Part shown: positions 44,708 through 54,110 of the stretch, in pieces | Position numbering within the stretch: position 1 is the stretch's first letter | How the letters are laid out: each line of letters starts with the position of its first letter | The notes under the pieces: generated by a model | Seen by the model: the letters and a program-made list of their open reading frames with translations, nothing else | What the model was told of the DNA's origin: nothing | Database searches by the model: none | Assembly (NCBI RefSeq): GCF_000279145.1 | Contig: NC_018178.1 | Location: 310,001 to 374,000, forward strand | DNA: 64,000 bases | From: Melioribacter roseus P3M-2 | Lineage (GTDB): Bacteria; Bacteroidota; Ignavibacteria; Ignavibacteriales; Melioribacteraceae | Direction: 5' to 3' | Made by a program: the position numbers and the translations under genes

Positions 44708-46015
44708 TTAGTCCATTATTTTTCTTAAGAACGAAGACGAGTCTTCATCGTCGTTGCTATTGTTATCTTTGTAGTCGTTTTTGTTTTTTGTTTTGAATCC
44801 GGATTGAATTTCTTCCATTTCCGTTTCGGGAAAGAGTTTCATATCTCCGCGGACACGGGAAATTGTCGGTATGTTCAGATCCTGCTCGTCAATATTTGTT
44901 TCGTTCAAAATTATTTTTTCTTTTGAAAATCCGCCGAACGAAGGCACGGACTTTTTGTCTTTGCCCGAGCTTTTACCTTCCTTTCTAAAACTGCCAATCC
45001 CGTTAGTATCGAGGTCGTCGCCGAAGCCGGTGGCAATAACCGTATATGAAATATAGTCGTTCATATCTTCTTTGTTGACAATGCCGAAAATTACGTTGGC
45101 TTCTTCGCCGGCTGCTTCGAAGATAATATTATTTCCGGCTTCGACTTCCTGCATTGTCATATTCGACGAGCCCGACACATTAAGCAGAATATTTTTTGCG
45201 CCTTTTATGGAAACGCCTTCCAGGAGCGGCGACGAAATTGCTTTTTGAGCCGCTTCGACCGCGCGATTTTCGCCGCTTGCAATTCCGCATCCCATCAATG
45301 CATGACCGCTGTCGCGCATAACGGTTCTTACGTCGGCAAAGTCGACATTGATAATTCCGGTCATTGTAATAATGTCGGCAATGCCGCGCGTGGCTTCGTA
45401 GAGAATTTCATTGGGTTTATCGAACGCGGCGCGAGCCGCTGTGGCTGTGTCGATAATACTGAGTATTCTGCTATTGGGAATAACAATGAGACTGTCAACG
45501 TATTGTTTCAATTCTTTAATGCCTTCTTCGGCGTTTTTCATCCTCTTTTTGCCTTCCCAGCTGAAAGGTTTCGTTACAATGCCAACGACGAGAGCGCCGA
45601 GACTTTTGGCTATCGAAGCCACAATGGGAGCTCCGCCTGTGCCTGTGCCGCCGCCCATTCCCGCCGTTACGAATACCATATCGCTTCCGTCGAGAATGCG
45701 CGTAATTTTTTCCCGATCTTCTTCGGCGGCTTTTTTGCCAACGTTGGGATCGGCTCCGGCGCCGAGTCCGCGCGTTACGTTTGTGCCGATTTGAATTTTA
45801 TGATGAGCGGAACTGTTCTGAAGAACCTGAGCGTCGGTATTAATTGCCACGAATTCGACTCCGGTCAAACCGCGGTGAATCATACTGTCGATTGCATTGC
45901 AGCCGCCGCCGCCGATTCCGACTACTTTCAGAACAGCCGATAAATTCTGTGTATCTTCCCTGTCGAGAGTTACAAATTTGAGTCTTTCTTTTCTTCCGTC
46001 GGTATAGTCAGTCAT
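44708..46015 (-). CDS. ftsZ: Cell division protein FtsZ
   Basis: Tubulin-like GTPase forming the Z ring, 435 aa. VVGIGGGGCNAID near 31-43 and the tubulin signature GGGTGTG at 121-127 bind GTP; the T7 synergy loop is NVDFADVRTVM. A variable acidic linker (from about 330) leads to a C-terminal peptide SSFLRKIMD, the likely binding site for FtsA. Last gene of the dcw cluster, 23 bases after ftsA, with a good ribosome-binding site (AAGGAGG). Confidence 0.98.
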   Translation of the reverse strand: MTDYTDGRKERLKFVTLDREDTQNLSAVLKVVGIGGGGCNAIDSMIHRGLTGVEFVAINTDAQVLQNSSAHHKIQIGTNVTRGLGAGADPNVGKKAAEEDREKITRILDGSDMVFVTAGMGGGTGTGGAPIVASIAKSLGALVVGIVTKPFSWEGKKRMKNAEEGIKELKQYVDSLIVIPNSRILSIIDTATAARAAFDKPNEILYEATRGIADIITMTGIINVDFADVRTVMRDSGHALMGCGIASGENRAVEAAQKAISSPLLEGVSIKGAKNILLNVSGSSNMTMQEVEAGNNIIFEAAGEEANVIFGIVNKEDMNDYISYTVIATGFGDDLDTNGIGSFRKEGKSSGKDKKSVPSFGGFSKEKIILNETNIDEQDLNIPTISRVRGDMKLFPETEMEEIQSGFKTKNKNDYKDNNSNDDEDSSSFLRKIMD

Positions 46016-46038
46016 ATTTCCTCCTTGTTGTGGTAGAT

Positions 46039-47280
46039 TTATAAATTCTCAAAAAACTCTTGTATTTTTTTGAACAGATTTATTTTAATCGGTTTCTTTT
46101 CTTTTTTAATATCTTTTGCGTCGGAAAATTCGGTAACCGATTTGCCCGGCATTCCTTTAATTAATCCCGCCGCAGTTGCAAATTCGGGGCTTTCGATTTC
46201 ACCGGAGAGTCCCGTGCCCAATTCGAGCGGCACTCCGATTCTGGCGGGCAGCCCGAAAACTTCTTCAGCCAGTTCAGTGCATCCTCTCAAAAGCGAACCT
46301 CCGCCTGTAAGCACGACGCCCGCCTTAATTTTATTTTTCAATCCAGCCTGGCGCAATTCATTATCGATAAGCATAAAAAGTTCGCGCATTCTTACGCTTA
46401 TTATTTGGGTCAACAGCGTCAAAGGAATTTTAATATTGCCCCGCGCTCCTACGCCTTTTATATAAATATCCTCGTCTTTAATAATTGCGCTTTCCAGGGC
46501 ATAGCCGTATTCTTTTTTCAATTTTTCGGCGTCGGCAGTAACAATGCCGAGAGTTTCCCGAATGTCGTTGGTAACCTGGTTGCCCGCCACTCCGATTACT
46601 TTCGTATGTTTTATCGATTTGTGATGAAAAACTGCGATGTCGGTTGTGCCGCCGCCGATATCGATTAACAGAACGCCGAGGTCTTTTTCGTTTTCCTCCA
46701 GCACCGACAAACTCGAAGCAATCGGCTGAAGAATCAGTTCTTTAATCTTATAACCGGCTCGTTCTACCGATTTTTTAATGTTTTGAATAGCCGGTACCGA
46801 AGCCAAGACCACATGATTAACCGCTTCGAGCCTCGCGCCGCACATTCCGATCGGGTCTTCGATGCCTCCCTGATAGTCGACAAAAAATTCTTCCGGTATA
46901 ATGTGAAGTATTTGTCTGTCGGACGGAATTCTTATTGTATGTACGTCCGACTTGAGACGGTTCAGGTCTTCTTCGGTAATTTCCCTTTCGGGATTGTTGA
47001 TCGTTACATAGTTTCGGTGTCTCAGACTCGTCACATGCTCGCCTGCGACGCCCACATTAATTTCTTCGACGCTCAAACCGGCTCTGTTTATTGCGATGTT
47101 CATTGCCTCGCTTATTGCCTCGGCAGTCTTGGATATATTCGCAACGAGACCGCGATTCAATCCTTCCGAGGGAGCCACGCCGAATCCTAGTATGTTAATA
47201 TTGTCCTCCGCGTGTTCGGCAATTACTGCGCAAACTTTCGTAGTCCCCAGATCGAGTCCGGCTATAATATTTCTTTTCAT
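46039..47280 (-). CDS. ftsA: Cell division protein FtsA
   Basis: Actin-like ATPase, 413 aa, tethering FtsZ to the membrane. Phosphate loop GLDLGTTKVCAVIAE, second phosphate loop LLIDIGGGTTDIAVF and adenosine motif VVLTGGGSLLRG are present, with the SHS2-type 1C domain between. The C-terminal amphipathic helix (INLFKKIQEFFENL) is the membrane anchor. The ATG overlaps the stop of ftsQ by four bases. Confidence 0.97.
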   Translation of the reverse strand: MKRNIIAGLDLGTTKVCAVIAEHAEDNINILGFGVAPSEGLNRGLVANISKTAEAISEAMNIAINRAGLSVEEINVGVAGEHVTSLRHRNYVTINNPEREITEEDLNRLKSDVHTIRIPSDRQILHIIPEEFFVDYQGGIEDPIGMCGARLEAVNHVVLASVPAIQNIKKSVERAGYKIKELILQPIASSLSVLEENEKDLGVLLIDIGGGTTDIAVFHHKSIKHTKVIGVAGNQVTNDIRETLGIVTADAEKLKKEYGYALESAIIKDEDIYIKGVGARGNIKIPLTLLTQIISVRMRELFMLIDNELRQAGLKNKIKAGVVLTGGGSLLRGCTELAEEVFGLPARIGVPLELGTGLSGEIESPEFATAAGLIKGMPGKSVTEFSDAKDIKKEKKPIKINLFKKIQEFFENL

Positions 47281-48050
47281 GTTTGATCTTCTCCCGATAT
47301 TAAACTATCTGCGGCAAAGCCGAAATAAATATGTTTGTTATACCTCAAATCGACATACTCAATTAAATTATTAGCTTCTTTCCCTTTCAGATAATTCCAA
47401 AGCGCATTGAAATAAACTATTTTTCTCGCTTCGTCGCGCCTGCCAAAAACGACAGGATAATCGAACAGAGAAAAAGTCATTACCACATCTCCCCCGTTTC
47501 TCATATCGATAACCGAAATGTTGCTGTATAACTCGGGGTTGACGAGTTTTATCCCGCTCAAAATTTTTGAGGCGGTCGCTATGTCGTTATTTTTCTTCAA
47601 ACTTATAAACGGTTTAATTTCTCCATCCAGATAAGGATTTGTAATAACAGGATAATCGACGCGTTCCGTTCCTTCCAATAACGGCACCGGTTCAAGATTG
47701 TCGGTAATCAGGAAATGCTTTTGATTATCGATTAATACGGCGTCGAATTTTTTTTCATGCAGTATAACCGTAACTTTCCCGTTATTTGCAAAACTTACAT
47801 CCGCATATTTTACGTATGGATGCTTTTCCATCCGGTCTTTGATAACCTGCAGAGTCAGTTTTCCGTAATTTTTTCTCTCCAGCAAATTTGCAAAGTCCAA
47901 GTACTTTTCTTTTGAAAGATGATTGTTGCCTTCCAGCGTAATCAAATCAATTTTGTAATTTTCTTTTTCTAGAGTAGCCGCGAAATATCCGATAATCGAA
48001 ATCAGCAGCGCCAAGAATACTATACCCGCTATGTATCCTTTGTTTTTCAT
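47277..48050 (-). CDS. ftsQ: Cell division protein FtsQ (DivIB)
   Basis: 257 aa, a single-pass divisome protein: short cytoplasmic N-terminus, one membrane helix (about 7-27, GIVFLALLISIIGYFAATL), a POTRA domain (about 35-105, IDLITLEGNNHLSKEKYLDF, MEKHPYVKYADVSF) and the beta domain. It belongs to the FtsQ-FtsL-FtsB complex that activates septal synthesis. It overlaps murC by four bases; murB and ddl, often found between murC and ftsQ, are not here. Confidence 0.9.
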   Translation of the reverse strand: MKNKGYIAGIVFLALLISIIGYFAATLEKENYKIDLITLEGNNHLSKEKYLDFANLLERKNYGKLTLQVIKDRMEKHPYVKYADVSFANNGKVTVILHEKKFDAVLIDNQKHFLITDNLEPVPLLEGTERVDYPVITNPYLDGEIKPFISLKKNNDIATASKILSGIKLVNPELYSNISVIDMRNGGDVVMTFSLFDYPVVFGRRDEARKIVYFNALWNYLKGKEANNLIEYVDLRYNKHIYFGFAADSLISGEDQT

Positions 48051-49429
48051 TTATTTTCAGATTTTAAGTAGTCGACAAACTTTTCTCCGTATTTCCAGAT
48101 GTCGCCCGCGCCGAGTGTAATTATTATGTCGCCTTTTTTATAAATCGATTTGAGCAGTTCGGGTATCTTATTTTTATCGGGTTCGTAAATCACGTTTTTA
48201 TGGCCGAATTTTTTGGCTGCCTCGGCAATCATCTGTCCGGAGACTCCTTCGATCGGTTTTTCTCTTGCCGGGTAAACGTCGGTGCAAATAAAAACGTCGG
48301 AATTAAGAAACGAGCGTCCGAATTCCAGATAAAAATCGCGCGTTCTCGAATAAAGGTGCGGCTGAAACACTGCTATCAGTCTTCTTTTCCAACCTTTGCG
48401 GATGCCGTCCAGAGTTACGTTTATTTCCGTCGGATGATGTCCGTAATCGTCTATAACCATAACATCGTTGTCGTACTTTTTCTCGAAGCGGCGGTATACA
48501 CCTGTAAACTCGCCCAGAGCTTTTTTAATCGTATCAAACGGCACTCCGAGTTCCTTTGCAATCGTAACTGCCACAAGCGAATTTTTTATGTTGTGGACGC
48601 CCGGCACGTTAAGTTTAATCCTTCCGAGTATTTCTTCTTTATAAACGACCGTATATTCTGACGAATTTTCTTTATGAGTAATATCGACCGCTTGCACGTC
48701 GGCTTGAGGCGAGAGTCCGTACGTAAAAATTTTCTTTTTAATCAAAGGTATAATGTCCTGCAGCGCCGGTTCGTCGAGGCAAAGCACGACAAAGCCGAAG
48801 AACGGCACTTTGTTGGCAAATTCTACAAACGCCGATTTAATGTCGTCCAGGTCTTTATAAGTATCGAGGTGTTCCTTTTCGAGCGTGGTAATTGCCGCAA
48901 TGACAGGAGTCAACATCAAAAAAGTTCTGTCGAATTCGTCGGCTTCGACTACAATGTAATCGCCGTTTCCCAGACGAGCGTTCGTGCCGCCCAGCCCGCT
49001 CAACTTTCCGCCTACGATTATTGTGGGATCGATGCCCGCTTCAGTCAATACCAGTCCCACCATTGACGTAGTAGTCGTTTTACCGTGAGTGCCCGCAATA
49101 CCGATACCGTATTTCATTCTCATACATTCGGCAAGCATTTCCGAACGTTTTATCACTGGAATCTTTTTTTCGATAGCGGCGCTTACTTCCGGATTATCTT
49201 TATTCACAGCCGAAGAATAAACCACTACGTCGGCTCCTTCGATATTAGCCGGATCGTGGCCTTCGTAAATTTTTATTCCGAGAGATTCAAGTCTATCCGT
49301 AATTTCCGTCTTGTTCAAGTCGGAACCCGTAATATTGAACCCTTGATTCAATAAGATTTCCGCAATTCCGCTCATGCCGATTCCGCCTATGCCCACGAAG
49401 TGAACGTTTTTTACAGTTTTCATCATCAT
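48047..49429 (-). CDS. murC: UDP-N-acetylmuramate--L-alanine ligase
   Basis: Adds L-Ala to UDP-MurNAc, the first peptide step of peptidoglycan. From the first of three consecutive ATGs (49429; AAGGAG nine bases upstream) it is 460 aa. The N-terminal UDP-binding loop is HFVGIGGIGMSGIAE, the ATP loop GIAGTHGKTTTTSM, with DDYGHHPTEI in the C-terminal domain. The frame is open upstream into murG, but that extension is not conserved. Confidence 0.97.
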   Translation of the reverse strand: MMMKTVKNVHFVGIGGIGMSGIAEILLNQGFNITGSDLNKTEITDRLESLGIKIYEGHDPANIEGADVVVYSSAVNKDNPEVSAAIEKKIPVIKRSEMLAECMRMKYGIGIAGTHGKTTTTSMVGLVLTEAGIDPTIIVGGKLSGLGGTNARLGNGDYIVVEADEFDRTFLMLTPVIAAITTLEKEHLDTYKDLDDIKSAFVEFANKVPFFGFVVLCLDEPALQDIIPLIKKKIFTYGLSPQADVQAVDITHKENSSEYTVVYKEEILGRIKLNVPGVHNIKNSLVAVTIAKELGVPFDTIKKALGEFTGVYRRFEKKYDNDVMVIDDYGHHPTEINVTLDGIRKGWKRRLIAVFQPHLYSRTRDFYLEFGRSFLNSDVFICTDVYPAREKPIEGVSGQMIAEAAKKFGHKNVIYEPDKNKIPELLKSIYKKGDIIITLGAGDIWKYGEKFVDYLKSENK

Positions 49430-49442
49430 AAAAATCGACTCC

Positions 49443-50546
49443 TTAATTGATTTGTTCCGCCATGCCGATTGCCTTTTGAGCAATAACGGAGGCGGCTTCC
49501 GGTTTTGAGAATGTTTTTATCGCATCGGATAATTTTTTAAGCTTTTCGTCGTCGTTGATTAATTCGATTAATTTGTTTTTCAATTCCGACGACAAATTTT
49601 TGTCTTCGATTAAAACCGCCGCATTCGACTCAGCCAGGGCAAGAGCGTTGAAATACTGATGATTGGCGGCAACATTCGGAGACGGCACCAGTACAGCCGC
49701 TTTACCGAGAGCGGAAATTTCGGCAATGGTTGTAGCTCCGGCTCTTGCAATTACAAGATCGGAAGCCGAATATGCCGCCCGCATATCCTCGATAAACGGC
49801 ATTGTTTTATTTTTTTCCGTATCATATTTTTTGTACGCGTCATAGTAGAGCTTTCCCGTCTGCCATATTAACTGCAAGTCTTCCTTTTCAAACAAATCCA
49901 CAATTCGAGCCGCCGATTCGTTTAAAGATCTGGCTCCCAGGCTGCCTCCCAAAATCAGTACGGTTTTTTTAGCCGGGTCCAGTCCGAATTTTTTAGCGGC
50001 TTCATTTTTATCTATTAGCGACAAATCAATCCGCACGGGATTTCCCGTAACATAAATTTTGTCCTTAAAACGGAAATACTTCTTACTTTCCTCAAACGCT
50101 ACGTGAATTTCGTTTGCCTTTCTTTCTAGCAGTCTATTAGCGATTCCCGGATAGCTGTTCTGTTCGAGCAATATAATTTTTGAGCCGATTACCGAAGCGG
50201 CCCATACTACGGGACCCGATACATAAGCGCCGCATCCGACGGCGACGCGGGGTTTAAACCGCATCATAAAGAACAGAGACTGAAATGCGGAGGCAATAAG
50301 TTTAACCGGGAACAACAGATTTCTTAAATCGAACTTCCGATAGAATCCGCTTATCCATATATTTTTGAATTCAAACCCGTATTGCGGAACCACGCGCGAT
50401 TCGATTTTATCTTTGTTTCCGAAAAAGACAATTTCGGATTCGGGATGTAATTTCTTAATATACTGAGCTACGGCAATAGCAGGATAAAGATGACCGCCAG
50501 TGCCGCCGGCGGCAAATACAAAGCGATATGGATTCGAATTCTTCAT
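49443..50546 (-). CDS. murG: UDP-GlcNAc:lipid I N-acetylglucosaminyltransferase
   Basis: GT28 enzyme that turns lipid I into lipid II at the inner face of the membrane, 367 aa. N-terminal FAAGGTGGHLYPAIAVAQ is the family glycine motif; the second motif is GGSLGARSLNE; the donor site has ARAGATTIAEISALGKAAVLVPSP. A hydrophobic patch around residues 75-90 fits membrane association. Its ATG overlaps the ftsW stop by four bases. Confidence 0.97.
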   Translation of the reverse strand: MKNSNPYRFVFAAGGTGGHLYPAIAVAQYIKKLHPESEIVFFGNKDKIESRVVPQYGFEFKNIWISGFYRKFDLRNLLFPVKLIASAFQSLFFMMRFKPRVAVGCGAYVSGPVVWAASVIGSKIILLEQNSYPGIANRLLERKANEIHVAFEESKKYFRFKDKIYVTGNPVRIDLSLIDKNEAAKKFGLDPAKKTVLILGGSLGARSLNESAARIVDLFEKEDLQLIWQTGKLYYDAYKKYDTEKNKTMPFIEDMRAAYSASDLVIARAGATTIAEISALGKAAVLVPSPNVAANHQYFNALALAESNAAVLIEDKNLSSELKNKLIELINDDEKLKKLSDAIKTFSKPEAASVIAQKAIGMAEQIN

Positions 50547-51655
50547 CCTACCTGAGCCAGTTTTAATTTTTCCGTCTGCATAGTTTGATATGCCACATTA
50601 ATTATAATTCCTATCGACACGCCCATAAAAACCACCGACGTACCGCCGAAGCTGATGAAAGGAAGCGTAATACCGGTAGTGGGAAAGAGTCCCGTTACGA
50701 CGGCGGCGTTAATGAATGCGCTTACCAGAATATTGAAACCGAGTCCGAAGACGAGCAGCTGACCGAATTTATCCTGAGCTTTTTTCGCAATAATAAGACA
50801 AATGACAAAAAGCGCGAGATAAGTGAATAAAATTAACGCGGTGCCGATAAAACCGGTTTCCTCGCCGATAATCGAAAAGATAAAATCGCCGTACGATTCC
50901 GGCAAAAAGAGGTCGCTCTGCCTGCTGTGTCCGAAGCCCAATCCTTTCAAACCTCCGCTGCCCAGAGCGATTTTTGCCTGAGTTACCTGAATATTAATAT
51001 CGCTTCCGGTCATAAGACTGTTTATATAGTCAAAAAGTCGCTCGCGTGAATGTTTATAGAGCATTACAGCCGAACCCACAAAGAAAATTCCGACGGACAG
51101 AATTCCGGAAATATGTCTGAGACTCGCTCCTCCCACGTAAAGCAGTACGAACGAAGTAAAAGCAATTATCAAACTTGTGCTTACGTTCGGCTGAAGAATG
51201 ATCAATCCGCATACGAGACCGATCCAAACAAGGGCATATGCAAAACCTTTCTTGAAGTCGGCAATCAATTCTCCTTTCCTTTCGATCAGAGCAGACAAAT
51301 GAATTATCAAAAGAATCTTAACCGCTTCGGAAGGTTGAAAACTAAGCAGTCCCAGGTCGAGCCACCTTGCGGCTCCTTTTACTTTAGGGGCAAAAATCAA
51401 AGTGGCAATCAGCAGAACGAGACCCGATATCATCATATATTTACTGTATTTACGAAAAAGGTCATACGGAGTTAATGCAAACGCCGCAATAGCGAACAGA
51501 GCCAGAACAACTTTTAAGATGTGCGACTTGAACATCGAGTAGTAATCGTTATATCTGGTCATGCTGTATGTGCCGCTGGCGGTAAATACCATAATGGCTC
51601 CCAGCAGTACGAGAGCTATAACAAGAATGATCAATATTTTTAAGAGTGTCTTCAT
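50543..51655 (-). CDS. ftsW: Lipid II polymerase FtsW (SEDS family)
   Basis: A 370-aa SEDS glycosyltransferase with ten membrane helices, making septal glycan strands with its partner FtsI. Conserved blocks: GAARWLDLGLLSFQPSEAVKI, QPNVSTSLII (with the region of the catalytic Asp in the following loop family-wide), LPESYGDFIFSIIGEETGFIG and PTTGITLPFISFGGTSVV. Cluster position favours FtsW over RodA. Its ATG abuts the corrected murD stop. Confidence 0.95.
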   Translation of the reverse strand: MKTLLKILIILVIALVLLGAIMVFTASGTYSMTRYNDYYSMFKSHILKVVLALFAIAAFALTPYDLFRKYSKYMMISGLVLLIATLIFAPKVKGAARWLDLGLLSFQPSEAVKILLIIHLSALIERKGELIADFKKGFAYALVWIGLVCGLIILQPNVSTSLIIAFTSFVLLYVGGASLRHISGILSVGIFFVGSAVMLYKHSRERLFDYINSLMTGSDINIQVTQAKIALGSGGLKGLGFGHSRQSDLFLPESYGDFIFSIIGEETGFIGTALILFTYLALFVICLIIAKKAQDKFGQLLVFGLGFNILVSAFINAAVVTGLFPTTGITLPFISFGGTSVVFMGVSIGIIINVAYQTMQTEKLKLAQVG

Positions 51656-53001
51656 TTATTTTAAGTTATTAACCGCTTCTTTAAAAACTTTTCCTCTGTG
51701 TCCGTAATTGTCGAACATATCGAAGCTGGCGCACGCCGGCGACAAAAGGACTACCGACCCCGGTTTGGCTTCTTTTCTTGCCGAAAGAACGCAGCTTTCC
51801 AATGATTGTTTATATTCGGTAGGAACAATATCCTTGAAAAAATCATAAACTTTGTTTGCCGAAGAACCGATAGCATATATTTTTTAACTTTTCGAGCTAC
51901 GAGCTCTTTGATTTTATTGTAATCGTTGCCTTTGTCCTTGCCCCCCAGAATCAAATAAATCGGTTTTTCAAAACTGTTGAGCGCATACCAGACAGAATCG
52001 ACATTAGTAGCTTTCGAATCGTTGTAATATTCAACGCCGGCAAGTTCACGGACAAATTCGATACGGTGTTCCACGCCGCGAAACGACGAAAACGCGCTTT
52101 TAATTTTCTTGTTAGGTATACCGAGTTTTTTTGCCACGGTCAAAACAGCGAGCGCATTCGAAACGTTGTGGGGACCTTTAATAAACAAATCCGAGACGGC
52201 GCAAACCGTCTCCTTGGTCTGATCCGAAAAAATCATATTTCCTTCTTTTACATAAGAACCTTTGAGCATTTCTTTTTGAAGCGAGAACCCGTATTTATTT
52301 ACATCCGCAGCAGGCATAAAATCGATAACATTCCGATCGTCGGAGTTGTAAATCAAAACATCGTTGGCAGTTTGATTTTTGAGAATATTCATTTTCGAGC
52401 GGGCGTAGAGCGCAAAGTCGTTGTTATATCTGTCCAGATGATCGGGAGTAATATTCAAGACAACTGCGAAATCGGGCTTGAAATATTTAATAAAATCGAG
52501 TTGGAAACTCGACGCCTCCAGAACTACGTAATCGTTTTCCCCTATCTCAGTAACGACATCGGAAAAAGGAGTTCCTATATTGCCGGCGGAGAATGTATTG
52601 AAGCCGCTCTGTTTCAATGTAAAGTTCATTAACGAAGTCGTAGTGGTTTTTCCGTTGGTTCCGGTAATTGCAATTGTTTTACCTTTATTGAACCAGCTTG
52701 CAAATTCGAATTCGCTGTATATTTCAATGCCTTTATCTTTTGCTTCTGCCAGAATACCCGAAAACGACGGGACTCCGGGACTCGTTACAATAAAATCGCA
52801 GTCGAATACCTTTTCGGAATGTTTGTCGGTTTCATAAGGAATATTTTCATTTTCCAGAACGGAAATCCATTTAAAAACCGACTGCCTGCTTGCGGAATCG
52901 CTAACGAAAGGCAAAGCGCCCATTTTTTTTGCAAGCTTTGCCGCAGCAATTCCGCTGTCTGCCGCGCCGATTATCGATATTTTTTTCCCTTTAATATCCA
53001 T
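51656..53001 (-). CDS. murD: UDP-N-acetylmuramoyl-L-alanine--D-glutamate ligase, split by a 1-nt frameshift
   Basis: MurD adds D-Glu to UDP-MurNAc-L-Ala and is essential. It starts at the ATG at 53001, sharing one base with the mraY stop. The ATP loop ITGTNGKTTTTSLM and NITPDHLDRYNNDF are intact, as is YNDSKATNVDSV. After LVARKVKK the reading frame is lost at an A6 run (51880-51885); the next frame supplies the true C-terminus (IYAIGSSANKVYDFFKDIVP, then VVLLSPACASFDMFDNYGHRG) and stops at 51656, right against ftsW. One extra A yields a normal 448-aa protein. Uncorrected, the product has about 45 unrelated residues instead of the end of domain 3. Confidence 0.93.
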
Positions 53002-54110
53002 TACCTTATCTTGAACGAAGTTAAACTTATAATAGCCAGTATGATCGTTATTATATAGAAACGAACTACTATTTTGGGTTCCGCCCAATTCAATTGCTCG
53101 AAATGATGATGGATAGGAGCCATTTTGAAAACGCGTCTTCCTTCGCCGTATTTTCTTTTAGTGTACTTGAAATAAAGCCTTTGAATAATTACCGACAGTG
53201 TTTCGGCAAAATAGATACCTCCGAGAATCGGTATCAACAAATCTTTCTTAATTACAATCATCATCACACCGAAAGCGCCGCCCAGAGCGAGCGAACCGGT
53301 GTCTCCCATAAATACGTCGGCCGGATAAAAATTATACCATAAGAACCCGAGTCCCGCGCCTATTAGAGCGGCGATAAATACTGTTAATTCTCCGCTGCCG
53401 GGCAGGTACATTATATTGAGATAATCCGCATAAATAACATTGCCCGTCACGTAAGCGAGTATTGCAAGCGCAAGCATTACAATAATCATCGTGCCGATTG
53501 CCAGTCCGTCGAGTCCGTCCGTTAAATTCACCGCATTTGAAGTTGCCGTTATTATAAAAACGACCCACGGAATGTAGAGATAGGAAAAATCCCAATTCAG
53601 ATTTTTAAAAAACGGCAAAGTAGTTTGAGTATTATACTGCGCAAATTCCGGCAGGTAATAGACCGCCGTCCCCACCACCAAGCCGACAAAAATTTGTCCC
53701 ATTAATTTGTACCGCGCAATCAGACCGGTCGGCAATTTTCTTACAACCTTCAGATAATCGTCAAGAAAACCGATAAAACCGAGAACAATAGTCGCAAATA
53801 GTACGAGCAGTATAAACCTGCTTTTGATATCGCTCCATAATAAAACCGGCACAATTACCGATAGCAGAATAATTATTCCGCCCATCGTCGGCGTGCCCGC
53901 TTTCTTTTTATGAGTCTTCGGACCGTCGTCTCTTATCGGCTGATCGATCTGACTCTCTTTTAATTTTCTAATAATTTTCGGGGCTATCATAAACGACATA
54001 ACAAGAGCCGTAATTGCCGACAAGGCGGATCTGAACGATAAAAACCGGAAGACGTCGAAGCCCGGCGGATTAAAAATTTCGTTTATGTAATCGAATAAAT
54101 AATAAAACAT
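53001..54110 (-). CDS. mraY: Phospho-N-acetylmuramoyl-pentapeptide transferase
   Basis: Ten-helix membrane enzyme making lipid I, 369 aa. Conserved blocks: GPKTHKKKAGTPTMGGIIIL, GFLDDYLKVV (catalytic aspartates), AVNLTDGLDGLAIG, DVFMGDTGSLALGG and the cytoplasmic MAPIHHHFEQLNWAEPKIVVRF. Complete. The ATG shares one base with the murF stop. Confidence 0.98.
   Translation of the reverse strand: MFYYLFDYINEIFNPPGFDVFRFLSFRSALSAITALVMSFMIAPKIIRKLKESQIDQPIRDDGPKTHKKKAGTPTMGGIIILLSVIVPVLLWSDIKSRFILLVLFATIVLGFIGFLDDYLKVVRKLPTGLIARYKLMGQIFVGLVVGTAVYYLPEFAQYNTQTTLPFFKNLNWDFSYLYIPWVVFIITATSNAVNLTDGLDGLAIGTMIIVMLALAILAYVTGNVIYADYLNIMYLPGSGELTVFIAALIGAGLGFLWYNFYPADVFMGDTGSLALGGAFGVMMIVIKKDLLIPILGGIYFAETLSVIIQRLYFKYTKRKYGEGRRVFKMAPIHHHFEQLNWAEPKIVVRFYIITIILAIISLTSFKIR

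Noticed and set aside
48047-48050. Lost murB or ddl between murC and ftsQ.
   Set aside because: murC and ftsQ overlap by four bases with no remnant; the two genes are simply located elsewhere, as in many genomes.
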